This document shows positions 1 through 9,338 of a stretch of DNA of 49,600 nt, in pieces. Position numbers and translations under genes: made by a program. The stretch comes from Atlanticothrix silvestris CENA357 (GTDB lineage: Bacteria > Cyanobacteriota > Cyanobacteriia > Cyanobacteriales > Nostocaceae). Within the stretch, counting starts at the first letter, position 1; every line of letters starts with the position of its first letter. The notes below the pieces were generated by a model. That model was not told where the DNA came from. It worked only from the letters and a program-made list of their open reading frames with translations, and searched no databases. The stretch is taken from the NCBI RefSeq assembly GCF_016056295.1, contig NZ_JAECZB010000096.1, positions 145,456 to 195,055 of the forward strand, given 5' to 3'.

Positions 1-306
1 TTTAGGGCAATATGAAGAAGCGATCGCATCTTACGATAATGTTCTGAGAATTAAACCCGACTTATATGAAGCATGGTACAACCGGGGTGGGGCGTTGGGG
101 GATTTAGGGCAATATGAAGAAGCGATCGCATCTTACGATAATGTTCTGAGAATTAAATCCGACTTATATGAAGCATGGTACAACCGGGGTGTGGCGTTGA
201 AGAATTTAGCGCGATTTGAACAAGCGATCGCATCTTACGATAATGCTTTGAGAATTAAACCCGACTTGCATCAAGCTTGGATTAACCGGGGTATTGCAGT
301 GGATAA
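1..306 (+). repeat. 102-bp tandem repeat encoding TPR units
   Basis: Three consecutive 102-bp units (about 1-102, 103-204, 205-306) each encode one 34-residue TPR. The first two differ at only about half a dozen bases, including the HIP1 site GCGATCGC kept in each unit; the third is more diverged. This suggests recent unit duplication, and the array probably continues left of the window. Confidence 0.85.
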
Positions 307-2107
307 TGTAACTGGAGAGAGGACAGATTTCATTTTCACATCTACCTTACCTAATGCAGCAGCACCCAACCTTGCTTTAATATTGAACAATCCCGATTTA
401 AACAAACGTGGCTACGAGGGAGAATTAGCAAGCTACGAGGAAGGGTTAAAGCATTGTCACCAAGACACCCACTCAGAAGGTTGGGGAGAATTACATAGGG
501 CAATAGGAAATGCTCATTACTTCCAAGGGCGAGGAAATTATAACGCCCACTATTATTGGCGTAAAGCTGTTAACTGTTACAACGAAGCACTAAAAACTCT
601 CACAGCAAGAGATTTTCCTGAGTTACATTTGGAAGTTTTGCAAGACTTAATTCGTGTCCAATTGGATTTGGGCGAAACACCTACAGCCACAGAACTCCAA
701 CGACTTGCTACAGATTTGTTGCGGCGCTTATTAAATGAACCAAATCGCTCCGATAAAAATAAAAAGCAACTAGCTTTAAAATTTGCCTGGATTCAGCAGT
801 TAACTGTTGATTTGTCTGTGCAGTCTGGAGATTTGCTGCAAGCGATTGAATTAGCAGAACAAGGTAAAAATACTTGCTTGCGTTGGCTTTTAGATGGGTG
901 GAGTGATGAGGTTTCTTCTGTCAGTTATTCAGAAATACAACAACTGCTAAATCCTTCAGCTGCTATTGTTTATTGGCATCTCAGTTCTTACGCCCTACAC
1001 ACTTTCATCATCAAACATAACGCGCGATCGCCATTTGTTTTAGGAAAAACCGAGTTTCTAACTCAGGCGCAACGCTTACGCGATTTTGAAGACTGGGTGA
1101 AAAATTGGAATGAAAAATATGCCGGCGATCGCAAGGGTAAAGATAAGCAAGGTGAAAAAGATAGAACATGGCGCGATAATTTACCAGAAATGCTTCGCAA
1201 CCTGAGTACTATTCTCGATATTACCGCTATTGTTTCTGCGATCGCTGATGTTACACAGCTGATTCTGATTCCTCACCGCGACTTGCATCGCTTCCCTCTC
1301 CATGCACTATTTCCACCTCAATTCACCATCACTTATTTACCCAGTGCCAAAATTGGCTTGATCCCTGTTGAAAAAAGGGAGTATAAGCAGCAAAATTTAC
1401 TGAGTGTAGAACATCCCAATAGTAAAGGTTATCCCTCATTGGAGTTCGCCCAAATCGAATCGGAAGCCATCAGCCAATTGTTCCCTAACTCTACCCGCCA
1501 GCATTCTGAACAAGCTACAAAAGCAGCAATAATAACTGCTTTACCCCAAGGTTACAGCGTTTTTCACTTTACAGGGCATGGTGCATATAATTTTCAAAAT
1601 CCGGTGTTGTCTTACTTGGCGTTAGCGGGTGAGGAAAAGTTAACTCTTGCTGATATTCATAATTTAAATTTACAAAGCTACCAACTCGTAACTCTGGCGG
1701 CTTGCGAAACCGCAATTACAGGTAATCACACCATTACCGCAGAATACGTAGGGCTTGTCAGTGGCTTTATGGGTTGTGGTGTGGCTAATGTTGTCAGCAC
1801 CCTGTGGACTGTAAAATCAGCCGCTAGCGCTTTGGTAATGATTCAGTTTTACCAATTGCTGCAACAAGGTAAACCAAAAACGGTAGCTTTGGCTGAGGCT
1901 ACCCAATGGTTGCGAAATGTCACAAATGCAGAACTTGCAGAATGGTATGCAGTGCAAATTGCCAAACTGCCTGAGAATGAAGGACTAGTTCGCCGTTTTT
2001 TGTCGCGCTATTTAGACAACATTAAGAATACATCTGAACCTAACAATAAACCCTATAATCACCCTTACTTCTGGGCAGCTTATACTATTACTGGAAATTC
2101 ATCATGA
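2..2107 (+). CDS. TPR-CHAT caspase-like protease, 5' end cut by window edge
   Basis: The reading frame is already open at the first bases of the window, so this is the C-terminal part of a longer protein; the in-frame TTG at 95 is not a convincing start. The N-terminal part is 34-residue TPR repeats (bases 1-306). A helical linker follows, then a CHAT domain (caspase/HetF-associated, peptidase clan CD). The likely catalytic His lies in HFTGHGAY (codon 1577-1579) and the Cys in LVTLAACETA (codon 1703-1705). CHAT proteases cleave protein partners; several act in bacterial cell-death or defence systems. The stop overlaps the next start as ATGA, so the three genes at the left edge are probably translated together. 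Fold and catalytic pair are clear; the biological role is inferred. Confidence 0.85.
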   Translation, partial: LGQYEEAIASYDNVLRIKPDLYEAWYNRGGALGDLGQYEEAIASYDNVLRIKSDLYEAWYNRGVALKNLARFEQAIASYDNALRIKPDLHQAWINRGIAVDNVTGERTDFIFTSTLPNAAAPNLALILNNPDLNKRGYEGELASYEEGLKHCHQDTHSEGWGELHRAIGNAHYFQGRGNYNAHYYWRKAVNCYNEALKTLTARDFPELHLEVLQDLIRVQLDLGETPTATELQRLATDLLRRLLNEPNRSDKNKKQLALKFAWIQQLTVDLSVQSGDLLQAIELAEQGKNTCLRWLLDGWSDEVSSVSYSEIQQLLNPSAAIVYWHLSSYALHTFIIKHNARSPFVLGKTEFLTQAQRLRDFEDWVKNWNEKYAGDRKGKDKQGEKDRTWRDNLPEMLRNLSTILDITAIVSAIADVTQLILIPHRDLHRFPLHALFPPQFTITYLPSAKIGLIPVEKREYKQQNLLSVEHPNSKGYPSLEFAQIESEAISQLFPNSTRQHSEQATKAAIITALPQGYSVFHFTGHGAYNFQNPVLSYLALAGEEKLTLADIHNLNLQSYQLVTLAACETAITGNHTITAEYVGLVSGFMGCGVANVVSTLWTVKSAASALVMIQFYQLLQQGKPKTVALAEATQWLRNVTNAELAEWYAVQIAKLPENEGLVRRFLSRYLDNIKNTSEPNNKPYNHPYFWAAYTITGNSS

Positions 2108-2520
2108 AACCAATAGAAGCCTCGGAACTAAAAGCTTTTATTTTAGCACTTTACCAACTTGACTCACCTTTACCAGATACTCTACAAGCACAGCTAAATA
2201 CAATTAACCTACCTGGAGATATTAATAAACTATATGACATAGCCAAAAGTTATTTGCCCCTAGCAACTTCATATAAAAATGTTTGGCAATCTTTAAACGC
2301 AATTAGCAAAGAGCGTAGTAAAGGCCCTTTACCTGCTAAAATTAATCAAGCTGCCGAACAGCAAACTACAGAAATTAATAACATTCTTGTTGCTATTGAT
2401 ATACAACTAGATGACCAAAGCTTAAGTGAAATTGCTCAACCCATTTTTAAGGCCTCTGATTCTGTAGCTGTCGCTAAAGATAAATGGGCAATAATTATTC
2501 GCTCTCTACAAATGCCATGA
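2104..2520 (+). CDS. Small helical protein of the CHAT operon (CATRA-associated-small-protein-like)
   Basis: A 138-residue protein with no signal peptide or membrane segment, predicted by eye to be mostly alpha-helical. Its ATG overlaps the stop of the CHAT gene (ATGA at 2104-2107), and its own TGA overlaps the next start in the same way (2517-2520). Position and size match the small partner protein reported next to CHAT/TPR proteins in so-called CATRA conflict systems. I recognise the layout rather than the sequence, so that assignment is tentative. It could be an adaptor or inhibitor of the protease. No catalytic motif is visible. Confidence 0.6.
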   Translation: MKPIEASELKAFILALYQLDSPLPDTLQAQLNTINLPGDINKLYDIAKSYLPLATSYKNVWQSLNAISKERSKGPLPAKINQAAEQQTTEINNILVAIDIQLDDQSLSEIAQPIFKASDSVAVAKDKWAIIIRSLQMP

Positions 2521-3896
2521 ATCAACAGTATCATCTTATCTATCCAACTGTTGATTTATTTGTCTATGACCTACAACAAAGTTTAGGACAAACAGATGAG
2601 CAAATTCATCAAAATCGTCATAACTTTTGGCGAAAAATTCAACCAGATTTAAATCAAGATTACGACAAATTTAAAGATGATGATTTACTAAAACAACTCG
2701 CTACCTTAGAAAATGCAGAAGCAGATTATGTCGAATTACTTGTACCAGATAAACTAGAATGCTTTCCACCAGATCTAGAAGGTTATTACCGCGCTCTACA
2801 ATTGGGTGATACCTACGCGCTACAAGTGGATTGCTCTGTTAAAAATGATGATATCAGTAAACCTATTAGCCGATTTCAAGATATTAAAAAAAAGATAGAT
2901 TCTCGTATCCATTACCAACAAGGAAAAATCGGTCAAACTTGGTTTGTTTGGGGACAGTTACCAGAAATTTATAATTTAGCAGAAATTAAAGCGATCGCCA
3001 AACAATGCTATCTGCAAATTAATCCTGATTATCAAGGCGAAATAAATTTGCAAAGTCAAGGCAATTTTTTAGGCGCAACTGCATTTGATGTATGGGAACA
3101 GCCGAAGAACTGGACAGATGAACGTAGTTTTCAAAATAGTTTTCATCTGTTAATATGTTTATTCCCAACACAGCGATCCCAAAAGGATATTACAGAAAGT
3201 ATTGCTAATGTATATTTTGATTTAATCCGTTTGTTCTGTTATCGCCACAAAATTATTTGGGCTTACCACCAAAGCCGCAAATTAAAAAATCAACTCAAGA
3301 CAGATTTTCACCAAGTCCAAAAAACAGTTATAAAAATCAGCGATTTGGGACAACAGATAAATCAAGGCAAACCAAATCTTGAAGAATTACAAAAAACCCT
3401 AACTAATACTCTCACAATTCTATCGTGCTATGCGATTGATTTAAGCTATCTCGATGCTCAAGGACGTACAATCAAAGTTAATCTGAATAATTACAAAAAG
3501 CGGCTAGAAAAGATTTACACAGAGAACAACACAAGCCAACTAAAATTTCTCCAACAATTCAGCGAATTTAGTGCTGAAAAATATCTCCAACAAATAGAAA
3601 CAGATTACGCCAACCTTAGCCCAGGCTTAACCTTACTGCAAAATTTAATTAGTACCATTCAAGGTACAATTGATATATACCAAACCAAAAGCGATCGCAA
3701 TCTAGAAAACTTCATTGGTAGCGCAGGTATCGGATTAGCAACCAGCCAAATAGCATCTTCAGTTTTGGTTGACCAATTTCCACCAAGTAACAAAACACCA
3801 TTTTTTCTCACAACAGCCTTTGGTTGGAGCATTATTTCTGGAGTGCTTACCAGTATAATAGCCTGGATATTATTTACCAAAATTCGCCGTTCTTAA
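2517..3896 (+). CDS. Membrane-anchored partner of the CHAT protease (CATRA-like)
   Basis: A protein of about 459 residues. The ATG at 2517 is preferred to an upstream in-frame start because it forms an ATGA overlap with the previous gene. A soluble N-terminal domain (about 1-200) begins [19 protein letters not shown]. It is followed by a long helical, partly coiled-coil region (about 240-390) and two hydrophobic helices near the C-terminus (about 392-411 and 430-453) ending in a basic tail, FTKIRRS. The long-helix plus two-TM architecture resembles CorA-type channels, but no GMN motif is seen. The likely role is the membrane effector or anchor of the adjacent CHAT system, possibly activated by cleavage. 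Function is inferred from context. Confidence 0.65.
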   Translation: MNQQYHLIYPTVDLFVYDLQQSLGQTDEQIHQNRHNFWRKIQPDLNQDYDKFKDDDLLKQLATLENAEADYVELLVPDKLECFPPDLEGYYRALQLGDTYALQVDCSVKNDDISKPISRFQDIKKKIDSRIHYQQGKIGQTWFVWGQLPEIYNLAEIKAIAKQCYLQINPDYQGEINLQSQGNFLGATAFDVWEQPKNWTDERSFQNSFHLLICLFPTQRSQKDITESIANVYFDLIRLFCYRHKIIWAYHQSRKLKNQLKTDFHQVQKTVIKISDLGQQINQGKPNLEELQKTLTNTLTILSCYAIDLSYLDAQGRTIKVNLNNYKKRLEKIYTENNTSQLKFLQQFSEFSAEKYLQQIETDYANLSPGLTLLQNLISTIQGTIDIYQTKSDRNLENFIGSAGIGLATSQIASSVLVDQFPPSNKTPFFLTTAFGWSIISGVLTSIIAWILFTKIRRS

Positions 3897-3945
3897 CTCT
3901 ACTTTTCTGCGTCCTCCGTGTCTCTGCGGTTCGATATTCATAACT

Positions 3946-4857
3946 ATGTCTACCCAACGTACAATCCAAAGCATATACACCGATGGCGCTTGCACGGGTA
4001 ATCCTGGCCCTGGAGGTTGGGGTGTTGTTGTTTACTTCAACGATGGCTCAATTCACGAAATGGGTGATGCATCCTCCCACACCACTAATAATAAAATGGA
4101 GATGCAAGCGGCGATCGCAGCTTTGCAATTCCTCCATGCATCTGCACAAACTCAACCCATAACTCTGCATACCGATAGTGAATACCTGATCAACTGCATC
4201 ACTAAGTGGGTAAAAGGCTGGAAAAAAAAAGGCTGGAAAAAAGCTGATGGAAAACCTGTTCAGAATCAAGACCTTCTGGAAATTCTCGATGAACTTAATA
4301 CCCATCAAGTAAATTGGCAACACGTCCGGGGACATTCTGGTAACATAGGTAACGAACGTTGTGATGTGATTGCTCGCTCCTTTGCCAGCGGTAAAATCCC
4401 GTCTCTACAACAACTATCACCTGCAAGTCTTTACAAATCTTTATCTTCTGACAGCGAATTAAATGTAGCAAAAATATCTGAATCTCACGCCAATTCTACA
4501 ATAATTAACAAAACTATACAAGAAAACAGTACTTCTGCATCATATATAACCGTTATGGAACCATCTACCGCACATACTGCGGCTATAACTGAAGAACAAG
4601 CGCCTGAAATGAGGGTCGAACAACTCCGCAACTTGGTTGAAACTCTGCATATTGCTGACGAAATTGCTGAAAAAGGCTATTTAATAACTAGTTCTGAGCT
4701 AGCAGACTTGATGGATGTCCACGCCAGCGCTGTTACCAGTCGAGGAGACCAGTGGCGTTGGCGGAACTGGATTGTGTCACGAGTCAGGCGCGAAGGTAAT
4801 CAAATTCTCTGGGAATTAGAACGGGGCGATCGCTTAGACGGTGAAAATGAAGAGTAA
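3946..4857 (+). CDS. rnhA: Ribonuclease HI with extra C-terminal module
   Basis: Residues 1-150 are a complete RNase HI domain, which cuts the RNA strand of RNA-DNA hybrids. The catalytic set is present: D13 in YTDGACTGNPGPGGWG, E52 in KMEMQAA, D77 in LHTDSEY, and H130 and D140 in VRGHSGNIGNERCD. The basic handle region GWKKKGWKK is also present. E. coli RNase HI is about 155 residues; this protein is 303. A low-complexity Ser/Thr/Asn linker (about 150-220) leads to a conserved-looking helical module (about 222-300, starting MRVEQLRNLVETLHIADEIA) that resembles a winged-helix or nucleic-acid-binding domain. The module's role is unknown. Confidence 0.93.
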   Translation: MSTQRTIQSIYTDGACTGNPGPGGWGVVVYFNDGSIHEMGDASSHTTNNKMEMQAAIAALQFLHASAQTQPITLHTDSEYLINCITKWVKGWKKKGWKKADGKPVQNQDLLEILDELNTHQVNWQHVRGHSGNIGNERCDVIARSFASGKIPSLQQLSPASLYKSLSSDSELNVAKISESHANSTIINKTIQENSTSASYITVMEPSTAHTAAITEEQAPEMRVEQLRNLVETLHIADEIAEKGYLITSSELADLMDVHASAVTSRGDQWRWRNWIVSRVRREGNQILWELERGDRLDGENEE

Positions 4858-4941
4858 CAGTTTACTCACAATTACAGCACATTGCATATAAATGAGGTAC
4901 AAACTTTAAGGACAAAGCCATATACCAAGAGACTTTCAACC

Positions 4942-6204
4942 CTATTCCTCATTCCCTGTTGTATATTTTCGTCCCCGCCACTCCCTCGGTGTATGGAACG
5001 CAGATAAGAAAATTCGCAGCACTGCTATGGGATCAGCTAAAGGGGAAAGCCAAAATAACCAACCACCTTTAGCGCTTTTGCGATCATAAGAATGAGCGAT
5101 CGCCAACAGCATAGCAAAGCGAATCATCAATAGGAATAGATTCAGCCCCAGTAAAAAAAGCAGGGGAAGCAGGGGAAGCAGGGGAAGAAGAGATAAACAA
5201 CTGAGTATAATTAGAAGGGGCAGCCCTTGAACTGCTGAGAGTAGCCATAAATCTCCCCAAACTTGAGCAGATGGCGAAGCATCTTTAAGATCTAGACTGC
5301 GCCCCCATTCCTTCCAAGTTTCCATCGCTCCCTCATACATCCGCACCTTCAGTACTTTTGCACCATCTACAAAGCCCACCTTAAACCCCTGGGCTGCAAT
5401 ATACCGCGCTAAAGTAACATCATCGCAAAAAGAACTCTTGGCGCTGGCGTAACCGCCCACAGCAGCTAAAACAGAGCGACGGCATAAAAAACACTGCCCA
5501 TTTGCCATTACTCGTTCTGGCTGTTCTGATTCAATACCAGCAGGGTCAAATCGGTAAAGCAAGGTCATCAACAACGCTGGTTGTAACCAGCATTCTCCTG
5601 GATACTTGAGAACGAATTGAGGTGATAGGGAAACCAAATCATACCCTTGCGTCTGGGCAGTTTTAACCAAACTTGCAACTAATCCTGGATGCGGTTGGGT
5701 ATCAGCGTCCATTCCTAGAAACCACTGACTTGTCTCACAGGTATGTAAAAAGCCGCTATGCAGTGCCCAAGGACGACCTACCCAACCAGAAGGTAAGGGG
5801 TCATCTGTCATCAGCCGAAAGCGAGGATCTTTTTGCTGTGCAGCTTTTACTAAGTCGGGCGTGCTATCTTGAGAATTACTATCTACAACAATAATTTCCC
5901 GAACTTCATAACTTTGCTTGCTCAAACCAACTAATAGAGGACTAATGCGAAGAGCCTCGTTGAGCGTGGGTACAACAACACTCACACTACCCAAAAGCTC
6001 TGGTGTTGGCTGTTGGGGTTGAATAGGCGGATGCCGTCTTGGCCCTTTGATTAGGCGCGAGAGTAGAATTGCCGTTGCTGGTAATTGAATAAGTAGCAAT
6101 AGAAGAGATATGGCGCTTTCTACTGTTGAAGCATTGTCCACGATAAAAATACTTTGCAATTGCTGGATATGAGAAAGCAGAGGAGTAGAGGAGACAACTG
6201 ACAA
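4942..6204 (-). CDS. cruG: Carotenoid 2'-O-glycosyltransferase (CruG-like, GT2)
   Basis: A 420-residue family-2 glycosyltransferase. An N-terminal hydrophobic segment (about 30-50) is followed by the GT-A fold with SVVVPTLNEA, a VDSNSQDSTPDLV segment and a DXD-like metal site in LGMDADTQPHPG. Further hydrophobic helices lie near 325-375. It follows cruF by 22 bases on the same strand, the arrangement known for the myxol glycoside (myxoxanthophyll) pathway, where CruG adds the sugar at the 2'-hydroxyl. The start is TTG, supported by AGGAG about 6 bases upstream. A 9-bp tandem repeat inside the gene encodes a Leu-Pro run (about 5160-5190). Other GT2 activities cannot be excluded from sequence alone. 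Confidence 0.8.
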   Translation of the reverse strand: MSVVSSTPLLSHIQQLQSIFIVDNASTVESAISLLLLLIQLPATAILLSRLIKGPRRHPPIQPQQPTPELLGSVSVVVPTLNEALRISPLLVGLSKQSYEVREIIVVDSNSQDSTPDLVKAAQQKDPRFRLMTDDPLPSGWVGRPWALHSGFLHTCETSQWFLGMDADTQPHPGLVASLVKTAQTQGYDLVSLSPQFVLKYPGECWLQPALLMTLLYRFDPAGIESEQPERVMANGQCFLCRRSVLAAVGGYASAKSSFCDDVTLARYIAAQGFKVGFVDGAKVLKVRMYEGAMETWKEWGRSLDLKDASPSAQVWGDLWLLSAVQGLPLLIILSCLSLLPLLPLLPLLFLLGLNLFLLMIRFAMLLAIAHSYDRKSAKGGWLFWLSPLADPIAVLRIFLSAFHTPREWRGRKYTTGNEE

Positions 6205-6226
6205 CTTGACTCCTATCTCCTACCCT

Positions 6227-7135
6227 TTATTTCAAAGCAACTTTAACGCTTGCTATTGATACTTCTTGTGCTGCTGGTTCGACATTAATTTGCCCAGAAG
6301 GAGTTGAACTTTTCAACCAAAACGCCACAGCCGGAGCTACACCTAGCAACAAGCCAAGTAATACGGGAATGGAAAATCCAGCCGCCAAACTCATAACTGT
6401 AGCAAAACCAAAGTTGCTTAAATAAACTGCTAAAGGTACATTGAGCTGCGATCGCTCTAACTTAATCGGGTTATTTTTCCACAATAATGCTGCCACAGTC
6501 ATAAACACCGAACCGGTACCTAACCAGCCTACAAAGTTTTGGTAGGGCATTCCAAAGAAAGCACCCGGTTGTTTCCAATACCAGAAAGGCAAGGAGGTTT
6601 GGCTCATGGCAGGATCAAGGACAAAATCCCAAGAAGTGAGCAGTAAAGCACCAAAACCAATCGCAGCTATGTGACGCAACAAGGTAGGTTTTTTATCTAC
6701 TTCTAAACCAGTACGCGCCAACAAATAAGAAACACATCCCACATAAAACCATGACAAGGGAATCGTAAATGGTACTAAACCGGCAATCTTATAGCCCAAG
6801 CCACTCAGATAGCTATAGTGACCAAAAGGAAACCCTGTACTGGTTCCTAGTAGTTCACTGGTTAAAGATATCATTACTGCGGGCAGCATAAACGCTAAAA
6901 TGCGACCCAAACCCAATATCCGTAAGCCATACAAAAAGACAGCTGCTGTACCCAAAATCATATACGCTACACCACCGCCAGCCAGACTCCACTGCATAGC
7001 AGTCTGTCCAACCTGGGATAAATGCAAAATTACATCAGCATTAGGTACAACTAGTAGTATCCCTACCAATCCAAATACCATTGACACAATATGACCAGTC
7101 AGGCATACACGCTCAGCGATAACAATTTGTCTCAT
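6227..7135 (-). CDS. cruF: Gamma-carotene 1'-hydroxylase/hydratase CruF
   Basis: A 302-residue polytopic membrane protein with about 7-8 hydrophobic helices, of the carotenoid-biosynthesis family that includes CruF. Motifs include LTSELLGTSTGFPFGHYSY, a buried acidic patch in TSWDFVLDPAMSQ, and FWYWKQPGAFFGMPYQNF, with conserved polar residues inside the membrane. CruF hydrates the 1',2' double bond of the acyclic end of gamma-carotene, and CruG then glycosylates the product. The two genes form an apparent minus-strand operon. Myxoxanthophyll stabilises thylakoid and envelope membranes. Confidence 0.83.
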   Translation of the reverse strand: MRQIVIAERVCLTGHIVSMVFGLVGILLVVPNADVILHLSQVGQTAMQWSLAGGGVAYMILGTAAVFLYGLRILGLGRILAFMLPAVMISLTSELLGTSTGFPFGHYSYLSGLGYKIAGLVPFTIPLSWFYVGCVSYLLARTGLEVDKKPTLLRHIAAIGFGALLLTSWDFVLDPAMSQTSLPFWYWKQPGAFFGMPYQNFVGWLGTGSVFMTVAALLWKNNPIKLERSQLNVPLAVYLSNFGFATVMSLAAGFSIPVLLGLLLGVAPAVAFWLKSSTPSGQINVEPAAQEVSIASVKVALK

Positions 7136-7554
7136 GATAATTCCTTAACAAGATGTGACACGTGGCTACTCGGCTGCTAATAGTTTACAAATGTTTACGA
7201 AAATTTTTAATAGTTTGTGCCGTAATTCTCTGCAAAGTGGGTTGACTTTCTTGGCAAGAGCATAACAGCCTATTGATTGAATCTAGAGAAAATAGGATGA
7301 TAAGTTTATAGTCTAAGCCATTGCAGTCAAAATCTATTCACCTGAATTTGACTTTGTTGTAATTTGTGTTAAGCGTATTCTTTGCTGTAGGCATCGCGCT
7401 TGCATCCAAAGGTGGAAAAGCTTCCACTCTATACTGATATAGCTGAAGGCAAACAAGCATAACAACCTAAGCAACCACTCAAACAAAGCAGAGCCTTTGT
7501 TGTTGCTAAATCCTGTTAAGTAATGGATTGAACCGCTAATGGCGATACCAACTC
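7136..7554. other. Intergenic region between divergent cruF and a + strand gene
   Basis: About 420 bases, AT-rich, holding the promoters of cruF (minus) and of the membrane-protein gene at 7555. I see no ORF, clear hairpin or RNA gene in it. Confidence 0.5.
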
Positions 7555-7998
7555 ATGTCAATCTTCAAAAGGCTTCCCTGGATTTCTCTAGCCCTAGTAC
7601 TGCTTAGCTATAGTACTTTGGGTTGGGTATTATCTGAAGCACAAGCCCCTTTGTTTGTGTGGCTAGTGGTTGTGCTTGCTGTATTGCTTTTAGTAGGAAG
7701 CTTAACTGCTCCTTTGTCGTTGGTCACTCAATACTCTGTTCTTTTATTTCGCTCCAATATCAGATCTTTTGCCGTCGCCGTTTTCGCGGCATTCTTATTT
7801 TTTTTGATGCTGGCTTGGTTCCGCGTATTTCTAGATACTTTGCTGATCATTTCTGCGGCTATATTAGCGAGAATTGACTTTCAAGGAGCTAAGTTTAGCG
7901 AAGGGCAAGCCTTTTTGATAACTTCTATCACTTCATTGACGGGTGTTGGTTTAGGTGCAGTTATACAAACAATATTTGCACAACGAATATGGTGGTAG
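7555..7998 (+). CDS. Conserved four-helix membrane protein, function unknown
   Basis: A 147-residue protein beginning MSIFKRLPWISLALVLL. Four hydrophobic stretches (about 8-27, 31-58, 70-92 and 93-105, plus a C-terminal amphipathic one at 119-140) suggest an integral membrane protein, probably in the plasma or thylakoid membrane. I see no catalytic or transport motif. It resembles small conserved cyanobacterial unknowns. The frame is free of stops and has ordinary codon use, so it is probably a real gene. Confidence 0.65.
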   Translation: MSIFKRLPWISLALVLLSYSTLGWVLSEAQAPLFVWLVVVLAVLLLVGSLTAPLSLVTQYSVLLFRSNIRSFAVAVFAAFLFFLMLAWFRVFLDTLLIISAAILARIDFQGAKFSEGQAFLITSITSLTGVGLGAVIQTIFAQRIWW

Positions 7999-8028
7999 TT
8001 GAGGGTGGGAAATACCCACCTTCACACT

Positions 8029-8310
8029 CTAGCTAGCTACAGCCTCAACTGTGGCTGCAACTGGGTAAACACTAACTTTTTTGCGGGTTTTGCCTTTTCT
8101 CTCAAACGTGACTACGCCATCGACTAAGGCAAATAAAGTGTCATCACTACCAATACCGACATTGTTGCCTGGGTGAAATTTGGTGCCCCGCTGACGCACG
8201 AGGATGTTTCCCGCACGCACAACTTCACTACCAAAGCGTTTCACACCCAAACGTTGGGCATTAGAATCACGCCCGTTGCGTGTACTACCTGTTCCTTTCT
8301 TGTGAGCCAT
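8029..8310 (-). CDS. rpmA: 50S ribosomal protein L27
   Basis: A 93-residue bL27. The start [20 protein letters not shown] and the following [20 protein letters not shown] are family hallmarks. The glycine/lysine-rich N-terminus reaches toward the peptidyl-transferase centre. It lies 27 bases downstream of rplU on the same strand, the usual rplU-rpmA operon. Confidence 0.98.
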   Translation of the reverse strand: MAHKKGTGSTRNGRDSNAQRLGVKRFGSEVVRAGNILVRQRGTKFHPGNNVGIGSDDTLFALVDGVVTFERKGKTRKKVSVYPVAATVEAVAS

Positions 8311-8337
8311 AATTGCCTCTTATGTTTATTTCTTCTA

Positions 8338-8736
8338 TTATTCAGCACTATCTTCCACAGGGGAATCTTCAACGGCGGGAACTTCAGCACTTGCAGTTTC
8401 TTGGGCAGCCAGTACCGTACCGTTAAGGGTAATGGAATTAATCATAAGTCTGGTGATTTCCTGGCGATGCCCACGTTTTTTACGGGTTTTCTTTTTCGGC
8501 TTCATTTTGTATACCAGGACTTTGCGACCTCTAAGGTTTCGCAGTACTGTCCCTTCTACTGTCGCTCCTGATACTAGCGGCTGTCCAATGGTGACTTCGC
8601 CGTCGTGCTGTACTAGTAATACTGAGTCTATTGTAACTTTGTCATCTGCTTCGGCAGAGAGCAGTTCAATATCATAAAAGCGGCCTGGCTCGACTCGTAC
8701 TTGTTTGCCGCCAGTTTCAATAATTGCGTAAGTCAT
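8338..8736 (-). CDS. rplU: 50S ribosomal protein L21
   Basis: A 132-residue bL21, beginning [20 protein letters not shown] and containing [16 protein letters not shown], the lysine-rich 23S rRNA-binding segment. The acidic tail ([15 protein letters not shown]) is a cyanobacterial-style extension beyond the roughly 103-residue E. coli protein. It is the first gene of the rplU-rpmA operon. Confidence 0.97.
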   Translation of the reverse strand: MTYAIIETGGKQVRVEPGRFYDIELLSAEADDKVTIDSVLLVQHDGEVTIGQPLVSGATVEGTVLRNLRGRKVLVYKMKPKKKTRKKRGHRQEITRLMINSITLNGTVLAAQETASAEVPAVEDSPVEDSAE

Positions 8737-9338
8737 GGAATTGTCCTTGAAGTTGCCGTACAGGTAGCTGGCTTTGATCTCAATATTTAAAGAGATGCGA
8801 TTTATCTTGTTTTAAAAAATCGCTGTTGCTAGCTTTTGTGATTATGTCTACCTGATCCGAGCAGGAATTAGACAGACAATCTAAAATTGTATTTGATTAT
8901 CTAGTCTTAAGTCAAGCTAAAAATTCAGGCATTACCTTCATAACTCATATTTAGCAACACTGATTTGCGAAATATTGATAATTGTTTGTGTGGTTAATGG
9001 TGACACAGAACAGCAATAATAAGTCTGAGTAATGGGTTTCTTTACTCAGATTTTTCCTTGTAAAAAGTCAAGGTGAGTTAAACATATTATCTGAATATGC
9101 ACTAGTCTGCCAAGCTGATATTTTTCAGTACAACACTTTGTTTTGAGGCGGCGCGTGCTGTTACCGTTGCTCAGTTGGGCGTGAGTTACTATAAATACAA
9201 TACAAATAACCTCAAATAAACGCTCTAAGGGCACAAATTGAGATATCATCCCTCAAAAGATAGAGTTTAGAGGCTAAACCCTGTTGTAAAATAGACATAT
9301 AAGGATTTCGGGGGGCCATTTACTGGTCATAAACGCCT
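8737..9338. other. Intergenic region between divergent rplU and hflX
   Basis: About 600 bases without a convincing gene. It must hold the rplU promoter on the minus strand and the hflX promoter on the plus strand. A short minus-strand open frame near 9046-9249 has no family features and is treated as chance. Confidence 0.45.

Noticed and set aside
1-306. CRISPR-like array from regular 102-bp repeats
   Set aside because: The repeats are contiguous, have no spacers, and encode 34-residue TPR units in one open frame.
8173-8677. Plus-strand open frames across rplU and rpmA
   Set aside because: They lie antisense to clear ribosomal protein genes and show no family features.
9046-9249. 67-codon minus-strand frame before hflX
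   Set aside because: No ribosome site, odd composition and no family features.
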